From contig OU612067.1 of the NCBI GenBank assembly GCA_914767715.1, positions 7,008,001 to 7,072,000 on the forward strand: DNA of 64,000 bases, given 5' to 3'. Below are positions 38,431 to 50,699 of this stretch, in pieces (the first letter of the stretch is position 1; each line of letters opens with the position of its first letter). The DNA comes from Membranipora membranacea (taxonomy: Eukaryota; Bryozoa; Gymnolaemata; Cheilostomatida; Membraniporidae). The position numbers were made by a program, and so were the translations under genes. The notes below the pieces were generated by a model, which searched no databases, had not been told where the DNA came from, and was given only the letters and a program-made list of their open reading frames with translations.

Positions 38431-41400
38431 AAAACACAGGTGATCTACACAATCGTGGGACGGACTTGCTTTGGAATCTATGGAATCTGGAAAGTTCTGG
38501 AATGAAATATGGATTGTATAGACAACAGCAAGTTTGCCGAAACAATTAATTGGTGACCCACAAAGGTTACCTTTACTATTTGGAAAATTCTCCTTGTATC
38601 TTTTCTATTTACCCATGAACGATAACTATATTAGTTAGGATTTTTAGACATTCTCTAGTCATGCCCCAGCAGCATCAACTTCAACTTCTTTTCTGATCGA
38701 TATGATCATTCAGCTGCAGATTTGTTAGATAAGATATAAGATATATTTTTCCTTTCTCTTTCCATATGTGTTCATCAGTATTAATTGGATGTATTTAATA
38801 GCCATATTGTAGAGTTGAACTCAGAAATAATCGAACAAAGGAAAATACAAACTCAAAACTAAATAAACACACCGCAATGTTTGGATAACCATAGTTGTCA
38901 AAATTTCTCCTGTCCTCTCACACTAAAGAACTAATATTTTTGCTAAAGAGATAAAAAGTTACTGGTGTCTTTGCATGCACAGATTCTGTACTTATAAAAG
39001 ACTCTGCCTACAAAAAATTATTTACTTACATAATGTATGTATTTTATACAAAATATATTAATTACTTAATTAATAAACAACAACACCATGAACATCATCA
39101 CTGACATCGATGTCGAGTATCACCATCAAGTTTGCGTAAGGATATGCTAATTCAGCTGTGAACATAAACTCACTGAGACAGAGAGAGGAGCAAAGGAGGA
39201 GATTATCCCCTGTGAGTTTCTCAGCTCTTATACTGGATGTGTCTTCTTGCTTTCATTGGAGGCATTTAACAGCCTTATTGTAAGCGAAAAACTTGAAAAG
39301 AAACAAACACGAAACAATATGGCAATATGGTTTGCTGAAATAATTAAATGCATGGAAAACTATAATTGTCAAAATTGCTCATTTCCTCTCAAACTAAAGA
39401 ACTGAGTGCATTGCTGTGATGTAAAATGTTACTGGTGTCTTTGCATGCACAGACACTCCGCCTACAAAAAATAATATTCTTACATGTTAAATTAATCAAT
39501 ATCAAGGTGTTGTTTGGAATTGGAATATATTATGGAATACATTATATTTTAATAATTTTATTATATTATATTATAACAATGAGCGTAAAAAACCGACATC
39601 AACAGTGTAATATCATCAAGTTTGCGAAATGATTTTGCTGATTCAGCAGCAAACATCAACTCTCTGAGAGAGATAGAGAAGCAGAGAAGGAGATTAACTT
39701 CGGTAAGTTTCTCAGCTTAGTAGCAGGTGCTCCACTCAGAGAAAACCCCACATACATTTATTTCATCTTCAGTACATGTACTATATTTGTGGAAAAAAAC
39801 TCACTTTTACTCTCTCAACCCGTTGAAAGTCAGGTGATCTACACAATCCTGGGACGGACATACTCTGGAATATATGGTAGATGCGTAGTCAGTAGTAAGT
39901 TTGCCAACCAGTCTATGCGAGATCTATAAAGGTTGCCCTTATAACTATTAGTTGGAACATTCTCGTCTCACTGTCGTCTTTGCATGCACAACTTATGTAC
40001 TTAGAACAAGACGCTCTGCCAAAAAAATAGTTTATCTTAATATATTAATACTGAGTGCCAAGGTGACTTTTGTGTGAAGCTTTTGTCAAGATGTGATATC
40101 GTTTAAGATATATTAAATAGTTTTTATGGAAAACATTATATGCTTAATTTGCTATATAGGTTTAATTTACATATTTATATAAAGTGTGTGATTAACAATT
40201 AAAAGTATTTATTGTATGTAGTATGTAGTAGTATGTATTATGTTTCACAAAAGGCATAATTAGAGGCTACATTGACAAAGAATTATGTGTGTACATACAC
40301 TATATACTAATACGAAGCAAATCTGATCTAAGCTATATAATTTGACTGTCTCAATCAGACTGGCTAAAAGCTGTGACCCCAAATAGGGGTATCTCAATGG
40401 TAGAGCAGCAGACTCATGATCGTAAAATGATCCAGGGTTCGAAACTCACTGGGATCACTCATGAGTTTGGCTTGTAGAGGGCCAAACACCCAAGCAGAAC
40501 AGGAGAGAAACCCCGACAATGGTTAGCCACATTGCAAGAACCTTCAAATCAATATATAATATTTATTTTTTTTATATTTGAGTATAGGAAGGCAGTTGTG
40601 GTTATGTTATTTGTGCATGTGTGCTTGGCTTAGAATCCTTCCTATTCTATTTATTATTAAAACCATCGAAATGCATGTTCACTTGTTATAATGCCAAGCT
40701 GAAAGCCATTACTCAAATAAATTTGGAAAATCCTTTTTTCAATTTTTATGTGTCACATTTTGATAGCAGTTAGCAAATTTTTAGCTTCTCACATTGATAA
40801 ATTCAAATTTTTATTAAACAACATCAACCCCAGCACCAACATCAACATCAACGCCGACATTAACATTGATTGTGCCGAAAACATAAACTCACTGAATATC
40901 CTTTGTGAGTTTCTCAGCTTAGTAGCAGGTGCTCGACTCAGAGAAAACACTAATTACATTTATCTCATCTTCTGTACATGTACTATATTTGTGGAAAAAA
41001 ACTCCATTTACGCTCTCAACCGTTTGAAAGTCAGGAAATCCACACAACTATGGGACCTCAACACAACAGCATCAAGTCCAACTTCATGTCTGATCGCTGC
41101 CTACAGAAATAATTTACTTTCATTTGAATACTCAATGCCAAGGTGAATTTTTTATTAAGCTTATGACATCGTTTTATATGATCAATTTAATATATTTATG
41201 GAATATAATTATTATGTTTAATTTGTTATAAAGTTTCAATTTATATATATACATAATGTGTGTGATTAACAAATAAAATCTATTATGTTTTATGTTTCTC
41301 AAAAGGCATTATTAGAGTCTACATTGCCAAAGAACTATGTGTGTACATACACTATATACTAATACGAAACAAATCTGATCTATGCTATATAATTGGACTG

Positions 41401-41780
41401 TCTCAATCAGCCTGGCTAAAAGCTGTGACCCCAATATACGGGGCTCTTTAAGGTCCAAAATCGTCTTCTCTTTGCTGATCAACATGCTCTGGAATCTATT
41501 TTTGTTTTTGTATGGTCAAATACATCCAAGTGACTTGATTGGTAAATCAGTTATATATATATGTATAAATAACTATATATTTATATATATATATATGTAA
41601 TCAATTTTAAAACGACACTTCTACACAGCAAACAAACAGAGACTTGTGGACATTGGTTACGATTAGTAATCCGAACATCTTACAACTTACAGATTTACAA
41701 TTGTGAATGAATGATATTCTGATAACATTGCAGTCAACCCATGCTGGCAAGTGACTGTAGAATGAGATTGGGTTGCTCCA
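38431..41780. repeat. Degenerate right end of the array
   Basis: Partial units only. The module with gagaagcagagaaggagatt-like or diverged forms recurs at about 38355, 39170, 39650 and 40885, and cctgggacggacata-like sequence at about 38455, 39850 and 41050. Two related ~350-bp stretches (about 40055-40385 and 41130-41440) share ctggctaaaagctgtgaccc at their ends. The longest frame (40748-41146) is built of these modules. Confidence 0.6.
40386..40565 (+). mobile_element. tRNA-derived SINE
   Basis: The tRNA-like head has atctcaatggtagagcagc (A box) at 40391-40409 and agggttcgaaactc (B box) at about 40434-40447, followed by a non-tRNA body. The T and acceptor stems pair poorly, so I do not call a tRNA gene. 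It interrupts a ~350-bp repeat whose second copy at about 41430 lacks it. Confidence 0.6.
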
Positions 41781-41879
41781 AACCTGAACAAAGATATTAT
41801 AAAAAAAGAAATATTATGCGTTCCCTTCGGGCCAATGATGTAGCCTAACATCAAGAGATATGACTATAAACAATCACCA

Positions 41880-42225
41880 AAATACATGTTCAGTTTGAGA
41901 AAAAAGATGATCTGGAAAGAGTAGTCTTAAACTGGAACACCGACTTAATAGGAGGTTCCAAGATTCGTCACACATACCAGAAACCCAAACACATGGCCAT
42001 CACCAAAGGCGTTATCCTTCGTGATGATGAGATAAAACGTGATGTCAATGTAGTTTCCAAATGTGTTGCAGCAGAACGAATATGTTCTAAAGATGGTAAA
42101 CGCTGTCGAGCTGTTAAAATCTCATTCTCTGACAATGAGTCCCTGGAAAAAACATTAAAAAATGGTTTACAGCTCATGAGCGATGGTAGAAGTACCTTTT
42201 AGAAAACCTGCTGTCAAGTAAAGAC
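41880..42225 (+). pseudogene. LINE ORF1 (gag-like) fragment
   Basis: The frame reads KDDLERVVLNWNTDLIGGSK, AITKGVILRDDEIKRDV, AAERICSKDGKRCRAVKISF and ESLEKTLKNGLQL. This is the pattern of RNA-binding ORF1 proteins of Jockey/I-type LINEs, just before the expected CCHC fingers. The frame breaks after MSDGR; another frame continues EVPFRKPAVK and stops. No zinc knuckles or ORF2 were found beside it. Confidence 0.55.
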
Positions 42226-43019
42226 AGCTACCATCTACAAACTATTCATCACCCTTGGAGCAAGCAATACTCTGACTACGAGATAACTCCATCAATAACG
42301 GTAACATCTCTACACCAACTCTCCCAAAGATATAATCCACAATATAAGGCCTCTAAATAATCAGAATTACAGCGCCGTTTTATAGGAATACTTTTTGGAG
42401 TGCACCTTGCCAGGCGGGGGGGGGGGGGGGGCAACAGTTTTTAGGGTTCAAACTACTGCTGCAAAGAACCAGTTAGGGATTTGGGTCAGGATGCTGACTG
42501 ACCTATGAAAAAAAACAAAGAGAGAGGACATTGGTATGTTCTTAATGACGGATGACGTATTACCATGCACCCACTCCCAACTATCAGTAACCAGATAAAA
42601 AAAACCTAACGTTAGTCTCTTGATTTTACATTAAAAAAGATAAACACTTGGACAACCAACGCAGAGCTTCTAATCGCACAAGGCATACTATGATAATGAG
42701 GGTTATGAGTCAGAAAAATGTGATTGACTTCCTCGAACATAACAATCTCTCTACATGCTGCTGCAAATCGAGGCGGTAACCTGATAAAAAATGGCTACTG
42801 GCTATATCTGTCATCATCCAAAAAAAAAAGGGAAAAAGATTGAAACGAACCCTTATAAGCTTGATCATGACATGACAAAAGGATAAACATCAAGTCAACT
42901 CCTCACCTCTGAATCTTGTTGGCATTAATTGAGTAAAAAGAAAAGAACAATGGTGGCACAAGAAAAATTGCTAGGCCACTAGAACAAGCCGAAAACTGAC
43001 TCACCATGTGATTCCGTAA
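42226..43019. other. Intergenic, no gene; poly-G tract
   Basis: AT-rich sequence with a run of 16 G at 42416-42431. Possibly more decayed LINE sequence follows the ORF1 fragment, but nothing is readable. Confidence 0.4.
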
Positions 43020-43330
43020 CAAACTAGGCGGCAAAAATCGAGCTACTTTGCTGAAAAGTTCCTTGGCGCCTTCTCTCCAATTGTGTCACTGTTTTTTTCT
43101 CAATGACTAACACTGTGGAGGAACAAAAAGTAAAACTATAATTGTGCCCAACACAATGCTGGTGTTGTGATACGAAAGTTTTACTCAATGACTTACATTG
43201 TTGTAAAATAGTAGAATTAAAAGTAGAACTAAAAGTAAAACTAAGAGTAAGCACTGAAAGGGTGCCCAAGTCAATGGTGTTGTTGAGATAGAGCTACTTT
43301 GGCTAAAAATTTCAACAATATGATGGGTAA
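43020..43330. repeat. Direct repeats (~115 bp) beside the transposase gene
   Basis: Two to three diverged copies of a unit containing ctcaatgacttacattgt, agtagaactaaaag and a gggtgcccaa...tggtgttgt block. A further copy in the same orientation is at 45978-46080, on the other side of the transposase. Confidence 0.55.
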
Positions 43331-43369
43331 CATGGATAAAAAAAACTGTTGACAAATCTGTAGGCACAA

Positions 43370-45537
43370 TCAATCAGCCCAGCCTTTCACGATAGGGCCT
43401 TGTAGGTTAGTGATGGCTGCACACACCAATAAAATGTTATTTGCATGTCGCAGCAGACTGATAGGGAAAGTTTGAGAAAGTATACTGAATGTTTTTATAC
43501 GGCGTATGACACGCTCAACATGTAGTCTCACGTTGGCCACAGTTTTTGTTTTTTTGACTTGTCCTGAAGTCATTTGGCTGGCTCCCTTAGCAGCTGGTGG
43601 CAAAATCAACTCAACTCCTTTGGTCAGCAGAACTTCTTTTATTTGAAATCCCCTGTCAGCCATTATTTGATCTCCAGGGTCAATAAAGTCAAGAAATCTA
43701 CTCTGTGTAGTAACAGTGATTCTATCACTGGTACGGCCACCAAAGAATTCTGATACAAAGGAAACACTACCTTGAGGTGTTATACCTATGAGACACTTTA
43801 TTGTGTTATGGTGTTTGTAGTCTGACCATGTAGCAGCCTGGAGCTTGAGATTTGATGGTCTCTGAATGAAAACCTCAGTGCAGTCTATGATGCAGCGAAG
43901 TTGTTTGGTGGCCATGAACTCCTTTGGCAGTGAGGATCGGGTGTCAACACGGTTGAAAAGCACGATCAGTGGTTTTAGAGCCTGAGCTATGATAGTTAAC
44001 GTTGCACCAAACATCCTGGAGATATCTGTTACTGAGACATCAAACCTAAATAAATATTAATAAATATGGATTAATAAATTCTTGCTTTCAGCCCTTATAA
44101 CACATACACAAAAATAAAATATCCTTATAAATAATGGTGCCGGGGGGGGGGGGGGGCTCTTTGCTTGTGCAGTGTTTTATGAAATTGTTTGTCTCCGCAT
44201 GACAAGTTCACAACTAAATTAAGTTTTACATTTTTTCTGTACTTGCACAAAAATCGTCAAAAACTTATCAATTTGATCAAATCTATCCAAGTTATTAGGC
44301 CGCCATTTTCATGAGCACACATTTTTTTAGAAAGGTTATCATTTTGTATAATATTTGGAGTTCATGAAATAGTGTCTACCTGTCCGCTAAATCTTTATGG
44401 AGTAGTCCTAGTCTGAATTTCATCAGAACCATGAGCACTCTCTCCTCCGATCTCAGCTTCTGTGTAGGCTTTTTAGCTGCTGGTATCCACTTTCGGTATT
44501 TAGCAACTACATTAAAACTGATGTTTTTGTGTCTGTTTTGGCCCTTTGGTAGGAGGTCATTGTGATATTTGACAACAGCTTCGAAGCATTTTATGTTTGG
44601 CAGCCCGGTATAAAAGCTCACATCTGTGTCAGCTTTCATTTTTATATCCAGTGTGAGGCGGCGCCCTTCTGCATCATTCAGCTTCTTTGTAAGACGCTTT
44701 GCCTTTATTTGACAGGCTTCATGGCTTACTGGTGGTTGCTCTAATGCTATGTCACATATTTTAGGTTTTATCTCAAGATCACTGAAACATATGTCTTCCA
44801 TCGGCTCAAGTTGATTAATAATATCTGGGGTATAAGATGCTGCGTTTTCTTCTTTTCTTGCTGAGGAGGTTGAAGCTGTCAGCATGAGGGTTGAGGTCTC
44901 CGGATTATAGGCCGGTCTGATGTCATGTTTTTTCTCTTTGATCGCCCTATTTGCTCGTCGGTATACTGGGAGGACGGAAAATTTATTGCCAGTGTCATAA
45001 CCTAAGTTTTTTATTGGTAGCGGTTTGTCGTTGGATGGGTAGCCGTGGACGAAGTGCGCACTACATACTCTGGAATGCTGACTAGGCTGCCAGGGTGACT
45101 TGTTATCCAGGTCAGGTCTGTTCACCAGCAAAACCCACAGCCTTTTCTCCTCTTCATCTTGAGCAAAGGGGAAAAGCTGGTATGGCAAACACCCACATTC
45201 ACCTATTAAGAAATATAAATACATCAAAAGTGACCAATATTTGTAACGGTAATGTATGTCTTCGTTATGATGAGCACATATTACGCAATAGTATGTTAAG
45301 AGCGTCACAAGTTTTATCAGTAACTGATTAATCAAGTTTTCAAAAAATAATTGCTATCAAAATTTAATTGTCATTTAATAGATAGTGCTCAAAATATTAT
45401 AGTTATGAGGTATATCAATCTTTTTAAAGCTGCTTACCTTTTGTCTTTGAGTGCTTATCACACATGGTCTTCTTTATAGCGCTCAGCTTTTTTGAGTGAT
45501 TAGTACATTTAACAACAGCACAGCTAACTTGCGGCAT
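43370..45537 (-). CDS. THAP + HTH + DDE_Tnp_4 transposase (ISL2EU/IS4EU-like), apparently intact
   Basis: Three minus-strand exons, 45438-45537, 44380-45202 and 43370-44045, join in phase to 532 residues. The N-terminus has a THAP-type C2CH finger: C6, C11, then C80 and H83 in HSRVCSAHF, with LWVLLVNRP before it. A linker follows, then an HTH_Tnp_4-like segment ending KDLADRFDVSVTDISRMFGA (split by the second intron), then the DDE nuclease: D in IIDCTEVFIQRPS, D in IMADRGFQ and E in LHVERVIRRIK. The product should cut and join DNA at its own element ends; THAP would bind the termini. No stop or frameshift was seen, so it is young, or kept by selection. The second intron contains 15 G in a row (44142-44156). 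I could not find terminal inverted repeats. Confidence 0.85.
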
Positions 45538-46965
45538 AATGAAAAAATTCTGGTTCCAGATATTTAGTCAACTTGTTATGTGTGTTTCTAATAATGTAAT
45601 GTAGCGTTACACATTTCCTTGTTTACACCACATTCCATAGTGAAATAATCGGCCAATCATAGCTCTCATACTGTTCTGTTTGTTTACAATAATGGCTTGC
45701 ATCTGCAAGGGTGACCACATTACGATGATGCATGCTACTATTCATTGATGCAAAATCAGTTGTCCAAGCTCTGCAGGTATGTTGTAGAGACTGAGGTTTT
45801 ACATGATTTAGTTATATTGGGTTTGTGGCTTACCCCCCTAGAAAGCTTTGAATTTGCAGTCTGAAGATCTCACCCAATGGTTTTTTTTATGAAGTACCTC
45901 ACCCTCAAAACAAGAGGAGACAACTCTAGTTTATTAAAAAACAGGTGACAAATAATGCAGGAAACTGGTGTATTTAAGATTTTACTCGATGACTTACATT
46001 GTGGTAAAATAGTAGAATTAAAAGTAGAACTAAAAGGGTGCCCAAGACAACGCTGGTGTTGTGATACTAAAATTTACACTCTAAAATCTAATCTGGGTTA
46101 TTCAGAACTACTGTGCTGGATTGTAAACTCTTAACGAGAGCATGGATGAAAGTGCATCAGATTCAAATACACGAATGTACATCAAAATATCCATGTTAGA
46201 ATCCTTTGGTGTCACTGTTAATTTGTAAATGTCTAAATAAGTAAGACAGAAGTTATCATTCCTTATTTAAAGAGAAGGTAACTCAAAATTTAACAGCTTA
46301 GCATTAAATTCAGAACAATCTTAGGCCGTCTGTTTTGCTGGTGGGCCTGCTTAGGTTAAATTCATGGGTGAGACTTCTGTATCTTTTTGGTTCAAAATGA
46401 GAGCTTCTATTTCTAGATTGAAGAGCAGGCTTGGTGCTGCCTATTCAACACCGACTGCACTGCACCACTCATCCTTTTAGATTTTACACTCTAGTTAGAT
46501 GAAGAGAGCATCGAATCGGAATCGAGCTGCCCATCTTTCTCTAGGAATTTATTACATCACTATCATCGTTTTTTCCTAACTAGGACATGCGACATGCAGT
46601 TGCAAGTTGGATTATGTGGATTGTGGAGCATACTTTACAAGTCTGGTGAATAGTCTTTCAAACTTCTCCTATTTCGAGGTTCATAGCTGCTCATCGTCAT
46701 GTTACATTTGTTGGGAAGTCCATGTCATTTTTTAAAACTGTTAGACATCCCAAACTTTGGAATAGCTGAAGTTTGAGCAACGTCCACAACTGAACACAAC
46801 TTCAACCATCCTAAAACAAGATCGAATTTGATAGCAGATGATACAGTTAGAAGATGATAAATTAAAGAAACATGCATCACTCCTCCTTATTTGAGATCTC
46901 AAAATCTTCAATGGGATCTTGTAGAATTTCATTATCAAAAATCTTTTCTCTTTTTAATGTCTATA
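45538..46965. other. Intergenic stretch upstream of the transposase
   Basis: Contains one copy of the flanking direct repeat (45978-46080). A minus-strand AATAAA at 46966-46971 probably ends the TMEM97 transcript. The short frames here show no family likeness. Confidence 0.4.
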
Positions 46966-47275
46966 ATTTATTTCTTCAGGACAAAGAAGTACAGAAGACA
47001 AGGGATGTTCGTGACTTTGGACATTATTTTCTTCCTTGAAAAAAGGATTATATTGTCAACTCTGGGTAAAGCTTATAAGTTTTTTGGGGGACATCTGACG
47101 AATACTGAAAAAACACAATCAAGACAGGCCAACTACAATACTAGTATTGCGTACGAGTAGTCTGCATGTATTTAAGTACAAACTGGCTATAGAACTCTTA
47201 AATCTGTTTTCCAACATTTTACTGACACTAGTAGCGATAATTTTGTTCAGAGTCATTATTTTTGAGAGGTAAGCT

Positions 47276-50200
47276 CTAGTGCTTCTTCTTCTTTTGAGCA
47301 CTGCTTTTTGGTGGAGCGGCGACGGCTGCTGCTCCGAATCTGTATGTCTTGCTGAATACCATTGTGAGCATCATAAGCACAGGGATAACAAAGTATGGAG
47401 TATAGAACAGCATGAGAGTCATCCTCTCATCCTCAGTCTCGGGTCCGACTCTGTTCACTTTTTTGAAATCATCGAAATAGAAGCTGTAGAGCATCGGTGC
47501 AACGGTAGTGGCAACATGGCTACTGTATATGAGAGTTGGGATTCTGATCCAGGACTTGCTTCCTGTCAAAATATGAGACAAATCATGGTCATCTTTGGCA
47601 AAGCGTGACAATTAAGGCTAAGAAGCTAAAATGATGAAAAACCCTTTTTGGGAAAGAAAATGGTGGAGTAGATAAATTATTAAGAACTAAGAATGAATCT
47701 ACAAGACAACTCGTTTCAATTCAACTGATCCTACTAACAAATTTGATATCATTTGGACGATTAGTCTTGAAAATGAGAATCACTGTCCATGCATAGAGTT
47801 ATTGAAGAGCTATCTCTAGCATGTTCCAAATTTTCACAGCAGAAGTTGCCTTCTCTCGGTAAGATAAATCTTAATGCTTGCAAATAATTAGGGAGTGAGC
47901 GAATAACTGTTGATCTTTCTATGGTGATACCCTACTTTAATATTGGTTCCCGTTTGTCGCCGATGAAAATTAAACTTTTCATAGGATTTGTAAATTTGTA
48001 AATCAACACTGTGAATGATTTAGAAACAAACTGGCCTAAAAACTGGAAAAAGAGCAAGCGATAACAGCTGTGAAAAAAAGTGAGAGTTTGGCTCCACAAG
48101 TTTTTAAAGACGCGATAAATATGATAAAATTGACAACCAAAGAGAGAGAGAGCCTACTATGCCTATACTCGACTAAGCATGGGCTAAGCATGAATAGGTA
48201 AACTATGAAATTGAAACAGCGGCAAACAGATTTTAGGATTGACTAATAACAACTATTGCAGCAACTTCAGGGGTGTAGTTATATGAAACATTTCAAATCA
48301 ACTTGCATACAAAATGTCAGACATGAGGTATGTCACAATGGCTCACTTACCGAGCATGAAGGCGATAGTGGCTACTAGGAAGAATGGTAGTTGGAACACA
48401 ATCTCAGAGAAGCAAAATACTTTGTACCAGCTTGGTGGGTCCATGAAGTATGGGTCCTTGTACTGGGAGACATACTGCTTTGTCAAGTTCAGTACCTGAA
48501 ACGATAAGATACGTCTATTAACTGTGTGATAAAATATTACAGTATACAAAATACTTACAATATGTTTTGTACTACACAGCTGTCATGTATATATTTAAGC
48601 TGTCATATTCATATTTATTTAGCGTTTCCCCCTCAAACATGATAACAGGCATTTTGTGATGTAATGCCAAGGAATGAACTTGACTAGTAACTCATCCATT
48701 TTGAATTGTTGAGTCACCCAAAATGGAAAATAAAGGAAATCACACATATTAGTATGGTACCATGAGTATATAAAAACAAAATTGTGCTGACAAACTTTGA
48801 TTGGCATCAAAATCAAAGTCCAAAATCAATTTCAAAGTTTTAGCTCAGACATGACAGCACCCATGACCTAGCAAAAAATTTCTAGCTTCTCGGTCAATCC
48901 ATATTTTGATGCCGATAGAATGGAATAAAAGACCAGGCCAAAATCTGTATGTAAACAAGGAAACAAAATCTTTTTTTCTCTCCAAGATCCAACTTTTCGG
49001 GACTCATTGTTAATTAATTATAGATTACAACTACAGTATTGGAGTGAAAACCACCAGAGTCACAAACAAACAACCTTTACTATAATGAAGTGAGTCCACG
49101 TGGCTAATTACAACAGTGTTTTCTCTCCGATATCAATCTTAAGGTGATACGCAGGTCAAAGACTTAATCTTATGGCAACCATCATAATTCTCAGATTATA
49201 CTTCAATAATCGCCTGGCAACGGCTCTCTAAGCAGTAAGGGTGGGGAGGCCTGACACCACCCGTCAATGAGGGTTAGTGTAAGGTTATAAATTAGACTAA
49301 TAAATCAACCAGTGGTTGTTGAACTTCAGAAGTTCTGGTCTGATGAGTAATTTGGCTCACAGACAATTCTAACATACTTGCACAGTTAGACGGATGCTCA
49401 TTGTTGCACATGTGGCAACTTTGCACCTAGTTGAGGGATGAACAATAACTTTAATTATTGTTCTAGAGTGGAAAGCAAAATTGAAAAATTACTTTTCTCA
49501 AGTTAGCCCTCCCACCATTTGGCTGTCTCTTCTCAGGTAGTTGCATTAAAATATAATGCAACAAAACATGTTAGCTAGTTATGACAGGGACATACCAAAG
49601 GGTTAACGAAGTCACGTAACTTAGCCTCGCTGAATTCAAGTAAAATCACTTATAAAATCTGGTCAATTTTAATTAATTTTCCCGCACATCTTGTCAAATA
49701 TTTATGACCATTTTTCTCTTGCCGAGAAACAAATTTCGATTTACTATTCTGTTGCAGCTTATAGGCATGCATGTCACTACATTTAAATCTTGCCTGTCTA
49801 AAATTCTCTGCAGAGCTAACAAACACCGCGAAAAATTCTAAAATGAAATGGCTGTCAGTATATATTCCTTACTATGTGATCACAATAAATAAGTGGAAAT
49901 ATGTTTTAACAGTAGCCCGTTATCTGTAAGAGTAGTGGTGCAATGAGCCTCACATTTTCACTGGTTCATAGAATGTTGCACTTCATGAATTAAATTTATA
50001 GCTGTCACTCGTTCGGTCAAACATGCAGCAGTTATACTGATCGAAGGAATGGCTACACATGGATTGCCATATGAATGGCAGGCGCCAGACATTAGCCCGA
50101 ATTGTATAAATACTATGCAGTGGACGGTGAGGTAAGACTCCGGTCTACATCTTCATACTGGCCGCAGATCTTTGGCTGGGCAAAAGTATCTTGTTCCACC

Positions 50201-50671
50201 AATGATCAATAGTTAGTTAGAGCAATAGCTGGTACATAGGCAGGCATATACCCTGTAGTGTATGCACTGATTGTTTTGCCAGCCTGACTTTTTATAAGCT
50301 TTTGGCAGGTTGGGTGAACGAACGGCATGGTCATGTAAATGATCATGAAGGAGCTCATTGATCAATTCAATATCCTCACTTCCTATTTTTAGTCTAGTCT
50401 AACTATAGGACATGTCTAAAGGCGGATATGCCTATCTATGGGCTTCCCTGGAAGCGCCTGACAATGTTTGACAGTATTGACATGTATACAATTTCCTTAA
50501 ATTTCTATTATTACATCCACAAAACAGAGTTAGTAGTTTACTCACCTCTTCTGGGTAAAGATCTCTTGGGATTCCCAAATCATCTGCTACTATCTGTGAG
50601 TCAAACAAAATGGTGACAGGAATGTGTGTCAGGAAATAGAGGAAGAACACCAATTCTAGTAGCCTCAACAT
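47276..50671 (-). CDS. TMEM97: TMEM97 / sigma-2 receptor (EXPERA family), complete
   Basis: Exons 50546-50671, 48351-48495 and 47276-47562 join in phase to 185 residues (human TMEM97 is 176). Four membrane helices are evident: LELVFFLYFLTHIPVTILF, then after the YPEEV loop the DPPSWYKVFCFSEIVFQLPF segment, the IPTLIYSSHVATTVAPML segment, and FYTPYFVIPVLMMLTMVF. The LTHIP, LYPEE, DPPSWYK and ERMTL blocks match the family. The C-terminus KKKKH fits a KKXX ER-retrieval signal. By family knowledge it is an ER/lysosomal sterol-handling protein that binds NPC1 and is controlled by sterol level in mammals. Inverted CCAAT boxes (gattggtc near 50816, attggat near 50860) lie upstream of the start. Confidence 0.93.
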
Positions 50672-50699
50672 CTTGTCTGTTCAGCTAGTTTCTTGTGAA

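Larger units (their letters stand above)
17507..41780. repeat. Array of about five tandem ~4.5-kb units with nested sub-repeats
   Basis: The same ordered modules recur. The module starting cgtttagtagtccaaac begins at 21384, 26289, 30835 and (diverged) about 35265, with a remnant near 41655. Next come blocks with cacatccagtttatctttg, cctgcagttaaagacac, gttcatgcaccaaaaaac, gatatacggaagtcctcaa, ggacgaaagatagacagc and gagaagcagagaaggagatt. Spacings are 4905, 4546 and 4430 bp; the first includes a 381-bp insertion event. Each unit also holds two related ~0.7-kb halves, both ending with an acceptor-like cacag followed by aagaatga. No intact gene is recognised; nearly all open frames in it repeat from unit to unit. 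Confidence 0.85.

Noticed and set aside
40386-40460. Possible functional tRNA gene
   Set aside because: A and B boxes are present, but the T stem and acceptor stem do not pair, and a SINE-like body follows.
43024-43373. Short reverse frames 3' of the transposase
   Set aside because: Composed of the ~115-bp direct repeats; repetitive Ser/Thr/Leu-rich translations with no domain.
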